Source: Linum tenue (taxonomy: Eukaryota; Streptophyta; Magnoliopsida; Malpighiales; Linaceae). From it: a DNA stretch of 64,000 nucleotides. Of the stretch, positions 12,490 through 23,184 are shown piece by piece. The stretch spans positions 26,515,608-26,579,607 of the forward strand of contig CAMGYJ010000010.1 in NCBI GenBank assembly GCA_946122785.1, written 5' to 3'. Below the pieces are notes generated by a model. The model saw only the letters and a program-made list of their open reading frames with translations. It had not been told where the DNA came from and made no database searches. Position 1 is the first letter of the stretch, and each line of letters opens with the position of its first letter. The translations under genes and the position numbers were made by a program.

Positions 12490-15446
12490 ATAATTAAACA
12501 TCATTTTTTTTATTTAGTTGGAATCCTTTTTTTGAATACTCTGAGACCAAATCAATTTTTAACAGAAAATTTAGAATCAATTATAATTATAAATATTTTC
12601 AATTATTATGTGTTCTAATAATTACATTATTTCATGAAGTAAATATATTCTATAAATTATGTTTTAAATATCCTAGTAATTTTCTAATATTATATTGTAA
12701 ATGTTTCATAATAGCTAAATTTACTAATTCTAATTGTTTTCATATAGTCATATTTTATTTTCTAGTTTTGTTACTGAATGTTGTATCTTTTATAGTTTAC
12801 GTCTCTTTTCGTTCTAAATTTTTTCAATTACTAGAATATGTTTAATTCTTTCTGATTGTGTTCCATTTATCCTTCTTTGCTCTTGATATATTGATAGTCA
12901 ATTAGGTTATGTTTTAGCTATTTTTAGTGGTGCTTCTAATTGGATTATTTGTTTAAATATATATTCTAATATTAATTTTAAATATTTATTATTATATTTT
13001 TTTAGATTTATTATTCGTTCTTGATATTTGTTTATCAGTTTTACCATTGAAATTTTTTCATTAGCCATTCTTGTAAGTTTAGAAGGTTTTCTAATTTTTA
13101 TAGTATATAATATTTGTTGAAATATAGTTTTGGATGTTTTTAAAAGGTTTGGGTATCAAAAGGTAATTAAAATTTTGGATTGGACGAAAGACTAAACGAA
13201 TGTACATTTTTTTGCGACTTTAATAGTATCCAACACCCTATTCAAACTTAAGTGATATGTTTACTTCATTTCTCAAACTTAAATGGTACTCGAGATAATT
13301 TATAAAAGAAAATATTGACACGTGACTCCTGAGCTGCTTGTGGGAGAACGGTTGGATGGATCGATTATGACGATTAGTCTTTAAAAATGAATAAATGATT
13401 AGACAGACGTGATACAAATTACAAGGAAAGGGATCATAACAATAATAACTTGTAAGCCACGCATGGAATTTGGAATCCTCTCCTTTGTTAAACCGCATAA
13501 TAACAAAAATATTAATAATAATATATTCTTTCATTATCTCTTTATACTCACAAGTATTGTATATATTAGACCAACTAACCGAACCAAACATTTGTTGAAT
13601 CAAAACCTACGAAAAGAAATAATGTACAGTTAATTATAGGAGTTTATTAACCGTTAATCTAATCTAATTACAATGTACGAGGAGTTTGTGCAGAGTTCAT
13701 TATCATGTATTTAATTTTATTTGAGGAGGTACGTAAGAAAATTATATTAGATCCATACTGGATTTTCCTTCAATAACCAAAATTACTGTAGGTTGGCGGT
13801 TCTTGATATAATTCATTTGGAAAAAAGGGTTGTATAGTTGATTAGCAATTCGAACAAAAAGCTATCAATCAAGTGGATATTATGTTATAGCGAGGCTTTA
13901 ATATGTAAATCCTCCAGATTAGTTAGTTGTGTGAATCAAGAAACAACGTATAGTTTCATACGGTACTTTAATATCTTGACTGTAGATTGTAATATATGTT
14001 AAATATAATATACTACAGATCGAAAAGGGAAAGCCAAATGTTCTAGGACCTAGGTACACATGAATACCGTTTAACCACAATGACAAATTAATTGAAGATC
14101 TGGTTAGCAAACATATAAAAAAAATATTTTAAGTTTTAACGAGCTACTATGTGTCACTAAAGAGTATTGTAAATAATAAAACACCCTATTACGAAGAGAC
14201 AATATAATGAGTTTTGGTTTGATGAATAACCTTTAGTTATGTAGTACTGCATAACTTTGTGTATCGTGATGGAACGATGTGGTATGATGACGATACAAAG
14301 TGTTATCATAGTGGTATCTAGTGATATAATCTGAAAATTTTGTAGGTTCATTGTAGATCAGGTTTTTGCACCCGATCCACTTTCGCATAATGGGATGGTT
14401 TCGTGTTTTATAAAATACTTGTATTCTTATTCACGCTTTATGATATTAAAAATACTTCATGAAATCTTCTCCAAATAAAATTTTAGTGTTTTTCATTTTT
14501 GTATGACAATGACACTGGTTTTCTACACATAAGTTTGAGACTAGTCTAACTCTTGTAAATATTTGACAAACTCAACAAAACAAACAATTTCAACTTAGGG
14601 GTCGTTTGGAAGTTGCGAATGTTAAATCGTTGTATTGTAATGAATTGCTACAATATAAATACATGCATTGATACAATAGATGTATTTTGACAATACATTG
14701 TTTGGTTGTTGAGATTCTAATTTATGTATTGATTTGCATAAAGTTACTTTATAGGGAAATGTCACATTTACCCTCACCTTTTAGTATAAAACAAAAAATA
14801 TTGGGGATATAAATGGAAAGAAAAAGTGAACACAAATCTAAAAGGACAATCACAACAAATTGCTCCACGTACTAATCTCAGAACCGTATCATCTTTTTAT
14901 AACCAAATTGCATCACGTGCTCCCAATCCATTGTACTAAAGTGATAAATTCATCCATAGAGCTCCTAAAATCCATAACATTCCAAAATCCTATTTCACAA
15001 CTTCTAAGCATTATTGTTAAACGAAATTAGAGTTTAAATACATGACTCGGAGACAATTGGCAATGAAAATCCCCAATATTAACGTAGTTGTAAAATAAAG
15101 TAATTGACTTTACTGATTGGGTAGTTGGTGATTGTTGTCAAAGTGGAGAGGGGAAGGTGTGAGTGTTAGTGCTAGCAGCTAGCAGCGGCAGTGATACTTA
15201 CTTTAACCACAATTAAGCAACCACCTGCTCTCTAATTAATTGGTTACACAATTATTAAACCCTTTTCCAGAATTTGTTAGTTGCAACGTCTTTAACACCC
15301 TTCCCGCCCACTAAAAAATAAAAATTAATTATCATGCACTCTTCTCTCTTATAATACTCCTTTACTTTGTTTTCCAATATAACCAAACTTTAATGATTCT
15401 ATAAGAAAAGCGTGCACCGCAAAGGTATCTTCCAACATTTAAACTA
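12490..15446. other. Intergenic sequence; one possible lone transposon end
   Basis: This AT-rich stretch of about 3 kb has no gene I can support. At about 14599 the sequence GGGGTCGTTTGGAAGTTGCG looks like the end of a plant DNA transposon of the GTCGTTTGG type. I could not find its inverted partner within the next kilobase, so no element is called. Confidence 0.5.
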
Positions 15447-15455
15447 GTCTTTTTC

Positions 15456-15995
15456 GGGCATTGCTATTCGTCGCCCTAAAACACCTTATTCGTCGCCCTA
15501 AATTTTATTAAAATGACGTAAATATCCTTAACGTAATTTTTGTTTTTCAAAACATATAAACACTAAAAGAATGCATACAACTATACACAATAAAAAAAAT
15601 ATCTCAAAAACAAATTATTAAATTACAAGTTTCAATTATACAAATGAAAAAAAATGCAAATAGACCCGCCGGAAAATGGTGGGAGGATTGGCCACCTGCT
15701 CCATATTGCTTATTGCATAGGGGCAGTTCAACAACAGAAGAATCCGGCAGCAGCAATAGGGAAGCGGCGGCCTCCTTCTTCGTCTTCTTCCTCCTCTGCT
15801 TGGGTTCGACTCCAACAATACTAGAAGCAGAGCACCGGCGGCGGTTGGGTTGAGGTGGGCAGCTGGCGAGAGACAGACGAGCTCGGTGGCGGCTGGGCAA
15901 GGCAAGGGATTGTAGGGTTTTGGTTAGAAATGAGACTGAAAGTGGAGGGTAAGAGTGTCAATGTGATACATTTTAGGGCGACAAATAGCAATTCA
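15456..15995. mobile_element. Short MULE-type element (540 bp), possible Pack-MULE
   Basis: The ends are inverted copies: left TTGCTATTCGTCGCCCTAAA, right (reverse complement) TTGCTATTTGTCGCCCTAAA. They are flanked by a 9-bp near-perfect duplication, GTCTTTTTC (15447-15455) and GTTTTTTTC (15996-16004). A 9-bp TSD with TIRs of about 25 bp points to a Mutator-like element. The middle (about 15660-15910) is clearly GC-richer than the AT-rich arms and keeps open frames on both strands. It may be a captured gene piece, but I do not recognise its product. Confidence 0.7.
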
Positions 15996-16004
15996 GTTTT
16001 TTTC

Positions 16005-17339
16005 TAGTCCCACTTAATTGGTGTATCTTATTAGACAGAATATACGCTTAATCTCGGTATCTTCCCTAAGAAATTGTGATACGAATATGATTTAGAAAAT
16101 TGACCCATAACTACTATACCAACAATGAAAACCATATATAGCTCTTATGCCAATGTCCATGATCACCATACCTTGTAAAACGTATGTAACGAGATATATT
16201 GACAGTCGCTTTGTCGATCAAAACAATTTTCTCCGAAATAACTAGTAACTCATCAGGCCAAATGGTTGCTGCTTAAAGCAGCACATAATAAAATCGTGAT
16301 GTTGTTAATTTGGAACCTCATTCCTTATTAATTGTGGAAGCCACACACTAATTGACATAATCATTATGACTTATGAGAGCATGTATTTACAGTTAGAGAA
16401 TCAGCATTTTATTTGCATTATACATTTTCAATCTCGGTGGCCTGCGGCTGGTTTACATTATGTCAGCGACTGATCAAGGACAGGGTAGAGCACTGGGCCG
16501 TATTTAAAAAGAGACGAAGAGGACTGGGCCGTAGTCGACAAAATCCAAAAACACACAGAAAAAATATCTAAAATAAAAAATTTACACGTATTATACTAGC
16601 TGTGGATCCAGAGGAGGGCTGGGCAATCCGCCGCTGCATTATGTGTATATGTAAGTAACCAATCTTGCTATGAATTGCTTTTAGTTTTGATTTTGATTTA
16701 AATTAAAAAAATAGTCATAACTAGATGTGGGAGGAACAAATACTCATCTCATAAACCCATTGTTTCAAATTATAATCTTAAAAAGGCAATGTCGACCGCG
16801 TTCCACTGCGGGATTGAGATGAAGTGTTCTACCGTTTTTTGTTATTATCAAAGTGCTCACATATATTAGGGCCAATAGTAAAATGATCCCAAACATTTAA
16901 AATGTAACAAAAATGTAGAATAAGTATCAAGATATAACAAAACAACTATATCATTTCTTTTCATCCAAAATGGCCAATTAGCTTGCTTACGATAATAGGG
17001 AATTTTACAGGTTAGTTAGGTGTATTGTATAATCGTATCATGATATCGTAAATCGTGATATGATGATACGACTGAGTTTTGCGGACCAGAGTTTTGTACT
17101 CTATCCGCTCGCTTAAAAATATATAGAATTCCAAAAAATCATGGGTTAGGCTTCAAAACATATGTGACAGATTCGCTTTTCTAAAAGTTTCGCATTGTAA
17201 AAGCAGCCCCATGAGGTTAAGCCCAAAAAATTTAGAGGATTGTGTGAACCACTGTCATTAGCACTTGCTTAGTGTCTGATTATACACGTGCATATATATT
17301 TTGTTTAAAAATGATCATTACTTTTTGTAACATACTTCA
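16005..17339. other. Intergenic sequence, nothing recognised
   Basis: This is AT-rich sequence with no supported gene, RNA or paired transposon ends. It separates the short MULE on the left from the large coding MULE on the right. Confidence 0.55.
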
Positions 17340-17348
17340 TATTTATCA

Positions 17349-17430
17349 GGAAAAAATCCAAAACTACCACTGTTATAAATATAAAAATACCACCCATTTC
17401 CAACAATTTCAAAAAATATCACCGTTTATT
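17349..17430. repeat. Left terminal inverted repeat of the 5.8 kb MULE
   Basis: The first ~80 bp match the reverse complement of 23082-23162 with a few substitutions and small indels. Shared words include CCAAAACTACCACT, AAAATACCACCCAT and CAACAATTTC. MULE TIRs of this length hold transposase-binding and promoter functions in characterised elements. Confidence 0.85.
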
Positions 17431-17431
17431 A

Positions 17432-17783
17432 AAAACCGCCACTCTAATAGGCGGTTAATATATAAACCGCGCCACCATGCAGCGGTTTACATTATAACCG
17501 TTTTGCCAACAGGCGGTTATTAATTTCAGGTAAAACCGCTCCTCGAATGCCCGGTTTATATACTAACCCTACCACAAAATGCTTCATGAGTCAGCGTTTA
17601 GATGTCGGCTTGATAAACCGCCCCTCCAGGCGGCGGTTTACTATGTGCAGACATAAACCGCTGCCCCAAGGCGCGGTTTGTGCCTGTTCACCCGACATCA
17701 AACATATCGGCATGTAGGGGGTGGGGCAGCATGGCATACCTAAAACCGCTCCCCCCCCCCCCCCCCCCCCCCCCCCGGTTTGT
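17432..17783. repeat. Left subterminal palindrome cluster (AAACCGC/GCGGTTT)
   Basis: At least seven imperfect inverted repeats follow each other, each with AAACCGC (or a close form) and, roughly 10-20 bases on, GCGGTTT. Clear examples begin near 17435, 17464, 17532, 17614 and 17653. The spacers differ, so this is a family of small hairpins and not a simple tandem repeat. A 26-base C run (17751-17776) fills the last hairpin's spacer and may be a replication or assembly artefact. The same motif is clustered at the other end, 22760-23078. Confidence 0.85.
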
Positions 17784-17798
17784 ACTGCAAAATTCGCC

Positions 17799-17806
17799 TA
17801 TAAAAG
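17799..17806 (+). promoter_or_regulatory. TATA box for the MULE transposase gene
   Basis: TATAAAAG lies just inside the left palindrome cluster and about 490 bp upstream of the transposase ATG. Part of that distance is a later MITE (17994-18275). The position mirrors the inward-facing TATA box at the other end of the element. Confidence 0.55.
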
Positions 17807-17993
17807 GCTGTTTCAGAGAACTCAAATTCTTCACATTCCTCCTCCTTCTTCAAATTTCAGTTGTGCACCTTTAAATTATTTAGTTTTTGCGATTAACGTT
17901 AATTCGTAAGTTTGTTTTGTATTACTTTTCATTGTCCTTTGTGATTTTATGTTAGTAACTTAATTACAGTTTTATTGCAGGAGCACTTCTACT

Positions 17994-18275
17994 ATGCTAT
18001 ATAGTATTGGTGCTTTAATGTACAACTCAAAGTTGTACCATAACATTAAATGTATAAGTTTAGGTTGTAACATAAAGCAATTTGTACCATTATGTTATGG
18101 TACAACTTTACAACTTGAAGTTGTACCATCACATAAAGGTACAAGTTCAAGTTGTACCATAAAAGAATTTGTACAAAAAGTATAGGTACAATCTAAAGTT
18201 GTACCATAACGTAAATGTACAATTTTAAGTTGTACCATAAAGGCAAAAACCTATAGCACCAATACTATATAGCAT
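17994..18275. mobile_element. MITE nested in the MULE 5' leader (282 bp)
   Basis: The ends are exact inverted copies: ATGCTATATAGTATTGGTGC at the left, and the reverse complement of AGCACCAATACTATATAGCAT at the right. The interior is built from alternating direct and inverted copies of TTGTACCATAA and GGTACAA, giving a strongly self-complementary sequence. No TSD is evident, so superfamily is unassigned. It lies between the TATA box and the ATG of the transposase gene. A similar single end, GCTATATAGTACCCATGCTT, occurs near 59275. Confidence 0.75.
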
Positions 18276-18297
18276 TGTAAAATTTCTCTTATTGCAT

Positions 18298-21012
18298 ATG
18301 GCATTCCAAAGGTTCACGCTTGGGTTGCGGTGGAATGGTTACACGAAAGAGACCGAAAAGGGTGTAAGTTACGTCGGTGGCAATTTTTATAAAATGAAGG
18401 TCCGTACGAGACCGATGCTTGAAGAGGTCTATCAAATGTGCACTCAGATTACCAGCATGGATGGCACTAGAAGAGTTGATCAAATGGTGTATCGATATCC
18501 AAACAGACATGACGGGTCGTTATGGAATGAGGAATTTCTCCTTACCACTCAGGAGGACGTTGATGCCATGGTCCAATTTTTGACCACCAATAAAATTAAG
18601 CAAGCGAAGATGTTCGTTTACACCGAGTTTGTCGAAGGCGTGTAGGTCATTCTAGAGATGGCCAAACATCTGGTATCCACTGTGGGAGTGTATTATACGA
18701 AGATCATCCCCACCAGGAGTACCAAGACTCGAGCTGGAGGCAGGAGTATCATGATGGAATTGGAGGTCATCATCAATCCTTCCCTTCATATGAAGAAGAA
18801 GCTCAACAGGCGGATCATAACCAACAAGCAGGCTAACTGTACCCACCCGAGTACAACTTCTACCAAAGCGGTGTTAGTTACCACAACTACCATTACAAAC
18901 CTGGTGAAGGGTGAAGGTGCCTTTCATGATGATAATCAGATGGAAGAAGAGGTCAATCCAAGTCCAGTTAGTGATCCTGAGGTTGAAGAAGAGGAAGGTG
19001 ATGTTAGTGCAGACAGCTTCGATCCTCTGGAAGGTGTTGATGATTCCGTCCAAATTCAGACGCAGATGGTGATGAGGTACCTCGCGACCGTGTACCTATC
19101 CCGTACTACAATCACATTCAAAATGAAGATTGGTATGTTGATGCCGACATGGACCCGCCAGAGGTGCCAGTATGGGGTCCACTCACTGGCTTTACGAAGG
19201 GCCAACAATTTGCAATGAAGAATGAGGTCTGGCACGCTATTGCCACTGAAGCAATGACTCGGAGTTTTGAATGGCAAACAACCCATTCCGACACAAAGAG
19301 GCTAATGGTTCGATGCAAAAATGAAAATGAGGGATGCAAAGCTAGGGTCCGGGCCATCAAAAGCAAGAGAGTCGGCCATTGGGTCATATCCCGTGCGGTG
19401 AACACACACACATGTGTGTCATCAATAACATCCCAAGGCCATCGACAGTTGAAATCAAGGGTGGTTGCCGCGGCTATCAAACATCTAATTGAGGAGCAGC
19501 CCGACCTGAAGGTGAAAACCATCATCTCCGACATTTCTAGTCGTTATGGTTATATCATTAACTACAAGAAAGCGTGGCATGGGAAACAGAAAGCAATGGT
19601 CGCCGTGTTTGGTGACTGGGAAGAATCATATGCATTCTTTCACAAATTGATTTTGGCGTTGGAGGTGTCTAACCCTGGCACTATTTTCTTGCCTCGCTAC
19701 CAAGATGAAGAAATTCAACTGCTGGTGCTTGGTAACAAGCGCCATTTCAAGCGTCTTTTCTGGGCATTCAAGCCATGTATTGATGGTTTTCCATACTGTG
19801 TTCCTGTGATTCAAGTTGATGGAACATTCCTTACCGGCAAGTACAAGGGTACTCTACTGATCGCCAGCGGAGCAGATGCAAATAGAGCAGTATATCCATT
19901 AGCCTTTGCCATTGTGGAGGGAGAGAATACCGATAGCTATGGATGGTTCTTCAGACAAATCCAGCTCCATGTCACCAGGCGGACTAACCTGACTATCATC
20001 TCAGATCGCCACGCCGGTATACGGGCTGCTATCTTAGGCTTGGATCCATCCTGGAACTGGTCACAGAGATGGTGCATACGACATTTCAAGAGCAACTGGA
20101 ACCATCATTTCAAGCGAAAGAAGCTTGCTGATAGTCTATGGTGGATCGGTAAGGGTTCTAATTAATTTTTATATATATTTTGTCAACTGGATAAAACGAG
20201 GACTAAATCAATACAATACAACAGTTATTTAGACTCTTTATAAAGTAATGCATGCCTAAGGAAATGGGGTTTTAAGCGATCATCAAGATCCTCCCATTTC
20301 CTGGGAAAATCGGGTTCTAAGCGATCCTCGGACCCCCTTTTTCTGTCAAACAGGCTGTGTTTCTAAGGAGATGTATACTTCTCCTAAGAGTCTTACGAGT
20401 GTACTTGTATTGAGGGTAAGGTCGGTTTTTGTTTAATATTCATCAGCTGTCGCTTACCAAGAGAAGAAATTTAAAGAGAAGATGCAGAATATCTGTCAGC
20501 TATGCCCTGAAGGTGCGCAGTGGCTTGATCAACATGAAATTGAAATGTGGACTTTTCGTGAGGACGGAGGTACCAGATGGGGTATTGCCACAACAAACTC
20601 AAGCGAGAGTATCAACAACGTCTACAGGGAGTGTCGTGCACTCCCCATCTCTGGAATTGTTGAGATGACATTATGGAAAACAAACGAATGGTTCATCAAC
20701 CGTCTCCACTGGTGTGAGAAGAGGGAGGCACAGGGTAAGGTACACTCCGATCATGCCACAAAAATAATGGAAATAGATAATCGGAAGAGCTCTCGTCACA
20801 AAGTCACTATTATGAACCGAAATGCTGGCGAGTATTTGGTCGAGACTGGGCACTGGGAGGATGGGAGACGTGGGGGTCATCACCATGAAGTCACCATCAA
20901 CTTTAGGACTAAAAAGGGGGAGTGCTCTTGTCAGAAGTATCAGGGTAGAGGTATACCATGTTCCCATGCCACTATATGGTGGCAGATTAGTGGAACTCGG
21001 GTGCGCCATTGA
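18298..21012 (+). pseudogene. MULE transposase gene (MuDR family), disabled
   Basis: The ATG at 18298 opens MAFQRFTLGLRWNGY, an N-terminal type seen in MULE transposases. A TAG at 18643 and a frameshift near 19050 break the frame. From about 19057 the frame is open through the DNA-binding region (a zinc-coordinating block around MVRCKNENEGCKARVRA) and the DDE core. The first Asp is in QVDGTFLTGKYKG (about 19815), the second in IISDRHAGI (about 20002). A GT-AG intron (20149-20446) rejoins WWI to AVAYQEKKFK. The second exon carries the likely catalytic Glu in NSSESINN and a SWIM zinc finger, CSCQKYQGRGIPCSHA, then stops at 21010-21012. The protein would cut and insert the element at its TIRs. 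Apart from one stop and one shift the gene is complete, so inactivation looks recent. Confidence 0.88.
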
Positions 21013-21173
21013 CCGGGATGCAACGGGAACTTGTGGACGTGATGCGCGACAATGCGTTCTGGATACGGATCGAACTTAAGCTACGAAGGTGCAGAAAAAA
21101 AATAGGCTATTAAGAAACATAATAATATAAGTTGAAAAAAAAGTAGGAAGTAATAGTGTATTATGATGTATAC

Positions 21174-22541
21174 CTCTGCTTCCCAAAGGCGATCAAGCCT
21201 CCTACGATACTCCTCCAACTTATGCGCTCATAGGTTGTCACATGTTTTTTCACCAAGCCACCTATTCATGTTAATACATAATAGCTGGTTCGTTATAAAA
21301 TACCCAATTAGTAAAAAAAGGTGAGAACTATGAGTGTGATAGAAAATATTTACCTACAACCATAAGCTTCATGTCGTAGGGGATGGTCGGGTCCCCAGCT
21401 CAGGTTTCCCATATCATCCCAATTCCCAAGTATGATCTTCAACCATGAATTGCTGATTAAATTGTTGGATTTCTTAGGGAAGAAAACTCCTTTGATCATG
21501 CCGAGGATGTAGATACGTGCATAAATGTCTTTATCACACTCCGAACTTTCCTCCGTGAGAGGAATGCCTCCGAAATCAGGGTTGTGCTTACGCCTGATCT
21601 CCGCTGTCAACCACGTGATGGATACTTGGCCCTTGGACAATGGTGGATGACCATCCGCATCGTGATCTCCCTTTCCTGGCGGACACAACCTAGTGACCTT
21701 CCATATAAAATGCTGCCAACCACTCATATTGGCAACAACTTTAGGTGGTGGCGTAGAGTCCACACAAATAATATCACCATCGATGGGCAAATCGGTTAGG
21801 ATGGCGATGTCCTTAAGTGTGATGGTGCACTCGCCTTCAGGAATATTGAAGCAGTGTGTCTCCTTTCGTCATCTCTCTACCAATGCTGTGATGAGTTGGC
21901 GGTCGATCTTGATTCCATTAAAGTGCCTAATCGAATCCAATCTTGCCCTTTTTAGAAAGGGCAAGATGACGTCGTTGCATTCAAGCACCTTCGCTGTGCC
22001 CCTATAGCGAACTATATGGTATGCATCCTAGAGAAGAATTTAGTTGATGATTTATATATATAAAAATATATTATAAGATGCAATATTAATTAAATCAAGG
22101 ATTTTTTAGAGAAATATACATTATCTAATAAACATTAATTTTAACATAACTAAAATAATTTCGAAATTTAAGTATAATTATTTTTTGTACACACATAAAA
22201 TCAAATATATTATTTTGTTAATCGTATTGATTATTTTTAATAATTTAAAGCAATACAAGTACACTAGTAAGACTCTTACAAGTGATGATAAATAACATGT
22301 ACCTTGTGGTCGTTCCAAACGTCTCTTGAACGATGATTGGTTTGATCGTATAAATTAGTCGGATCAATCGGTCCTTGATCAACATAATATCGTTGATTGT
22401 ATATATCAACATCCGGCCCAACCTACGATAGCATAACAACAAAATAAATCATTATAACGACAACATCAATTTGGTAAAATCAGTACGTACCGCTTGATAA
22501 TCATCATAGTAAATACTCTCTTCTTGGATAAAATCGGCCAT
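21174..22541 (-). pseudogene. Plant mobile domain (PMD/MAIL1-like) gene, disabled
   Basis: Minus-strand exons with GT-AG borders: 22541-22491 (ATG, MADFIQEESIYYDDYQA), 22422-22303 (contains GPIDPTNLYDQTNHRS, then DVWNDH), 22027-21354 and 21261-21174. Exon 3 has the plant-mobile-domain core: LDSIRHFNGIKIDRQLITAL, then ETHCFNIPEGECTITLKDIA and LPIDG. An in-frame TGA at 21871-21869 replaces a Trp expected in the family's RWR.ETH motif, a single G-to-A change. Exon 4 (WLGEKTC, LEEYRRRLDRLWEAE) has another TGA. PMD proteins occur as host silencing-related factors (MAIL1 group) and inside MULE and gypsy elements; here the gene is within a MULE. Its role in the element is unknown. More 3' exons may exist. 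Confidence 0.8.
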
Positions 22542-22746
22542 TTTTTCAGAATCCGGACAGAGATTCGACGGTGTTTTAGTGAAAACCAAAGAAAAAGTTT
22601 TTTGAAGGCAGATCGGATTTAGCCGCAACCAACAAAACAACTAATTCTAAGGTTTTTGGGTGGGGAGGGGGATAGGTAGAGTGAGGAGTTAGAGAGAGAG
22701 CGAGGGAATGAGGTTTGGTGTGGTGAAAATGGGAGGGGGAAGGGGG

Positions 22747-22754
22747 TTTATATA
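22747..22754 (-). promoter_or_regulatory. TATA box for the PMD gene
   Basis: TATATAAA on the minus strand lies about 205 bp upstream of the PMD start codon and just inside the right palindrome cluster. It mirrors the transposase TATA box at 17799. Confidence 0.5.
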
Positions 22755-22759
22755 GGGAC

Positions 22760-23078
22760 GAAACCGCGTGCTGGAGGGGCGGTTTCGTCCTTTTACCCCA
22801 CCTAAAACCGCACCTCCAGCGCGCGGTTTACGTTCCCCAACAGTCAAACCGCGCTTCGGGCGAGCGGTTTGACTGAGCGACGCGGATCGCTGAGCTGGCG
22901 CGCGGTTTGGCCGTCAGATCGCTCCCGCTTCACGCGGTCGCATGTACCGCCACGTGGCAACGCGGTTTGACATCCAGGAAGGGTCAAACCGCCTGCCTGT
23001 GGAACGCGCGGTTTGACTCTTAACCGCGCCTTGGAGGTGCGTTTTGGTTTATAACCGCGCCTTCGAGGTGCGTTTTGT
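22760..23078. repeat. Right subterminal palindrome cluster (AAACCGC/GCGGTTT)
   Basis: Seven or eight imperfect hairpins of the form AAACCGC...GCGGTTT lie in about 320 bp, for example starting near 22763, 22804, 22845 and 22984. The last two have decayed to AACCGCGCCTT.GAGGTGCG. The zone is GC-rich in an otherwise AT-rich element. The same motif marks the opposite end (17432-17783). Such arrays are candidates for transposase-binding sites. Confidence 0.85.
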
Positions 23079-23081
23079 GTG

Positions 23082-23162
23082 GAAGGGTGGTATTTTTGGA
23101 AATTGTTGAGTATGGGTGGTATTTTTGTAATTTTTTTTATAGTGGTAGTTTTGGATTTTTCC
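23082..23162. repeat. Right terminal inverted repeat of the 5.8 kb MULE
   Basis: This is the reverse-complement partner of 17349-17430, ending GGTAGTTTTGGATTTTTCC directly before the perfect TSD copy TATTTATCA at 23163-23171. Confidence 0.85.
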
Positions 23163-23184
23163 TATTTATCATGCATATATAATA

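Larger units (their letters stand above)
17349..23162. mobile_element. Mutator-like element (5.8 kb) with transposase and PMD genes
   Basis: A perfect 9-bp TSD, TATTTATCA, lies at 17340-17348 and 23163-23171. Terminal inverted repeats run for more than 75 bp: the left starts GGAAAAAATCCAAAACTACC and the right, reverse-complemented, starts GGAAAAATCCAAAACTACCA. Inside each end is a zone of AAACCGC...GCGGTTT palindromes, then an inward-facing TATA box, then a gene. The left gene encodes a MULE transposase (+), the right one a plant-mobile-domain protein (-), so the two converge in the middle. The convergent two-gene plan resembles maize MuDR. Both genes carry stops, so this copy is probably not autonomous now. 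Confidence 0.92.

Noticed and set aside
14599..14640. Start of a DNA transposon (GGGGTCGTTTGG)
   Set aside because: Only one end is visible. No inverted partner or TSD could be found, so the element cannot be bounded.
15604..15905. Overlapping minus-strand genes in the small MULE
   Set aside because: The frames are Arg- and Pro-rich products of a GC-rich core, open on both strands, and no product is recognised. Kept only as a possible captured fragment.
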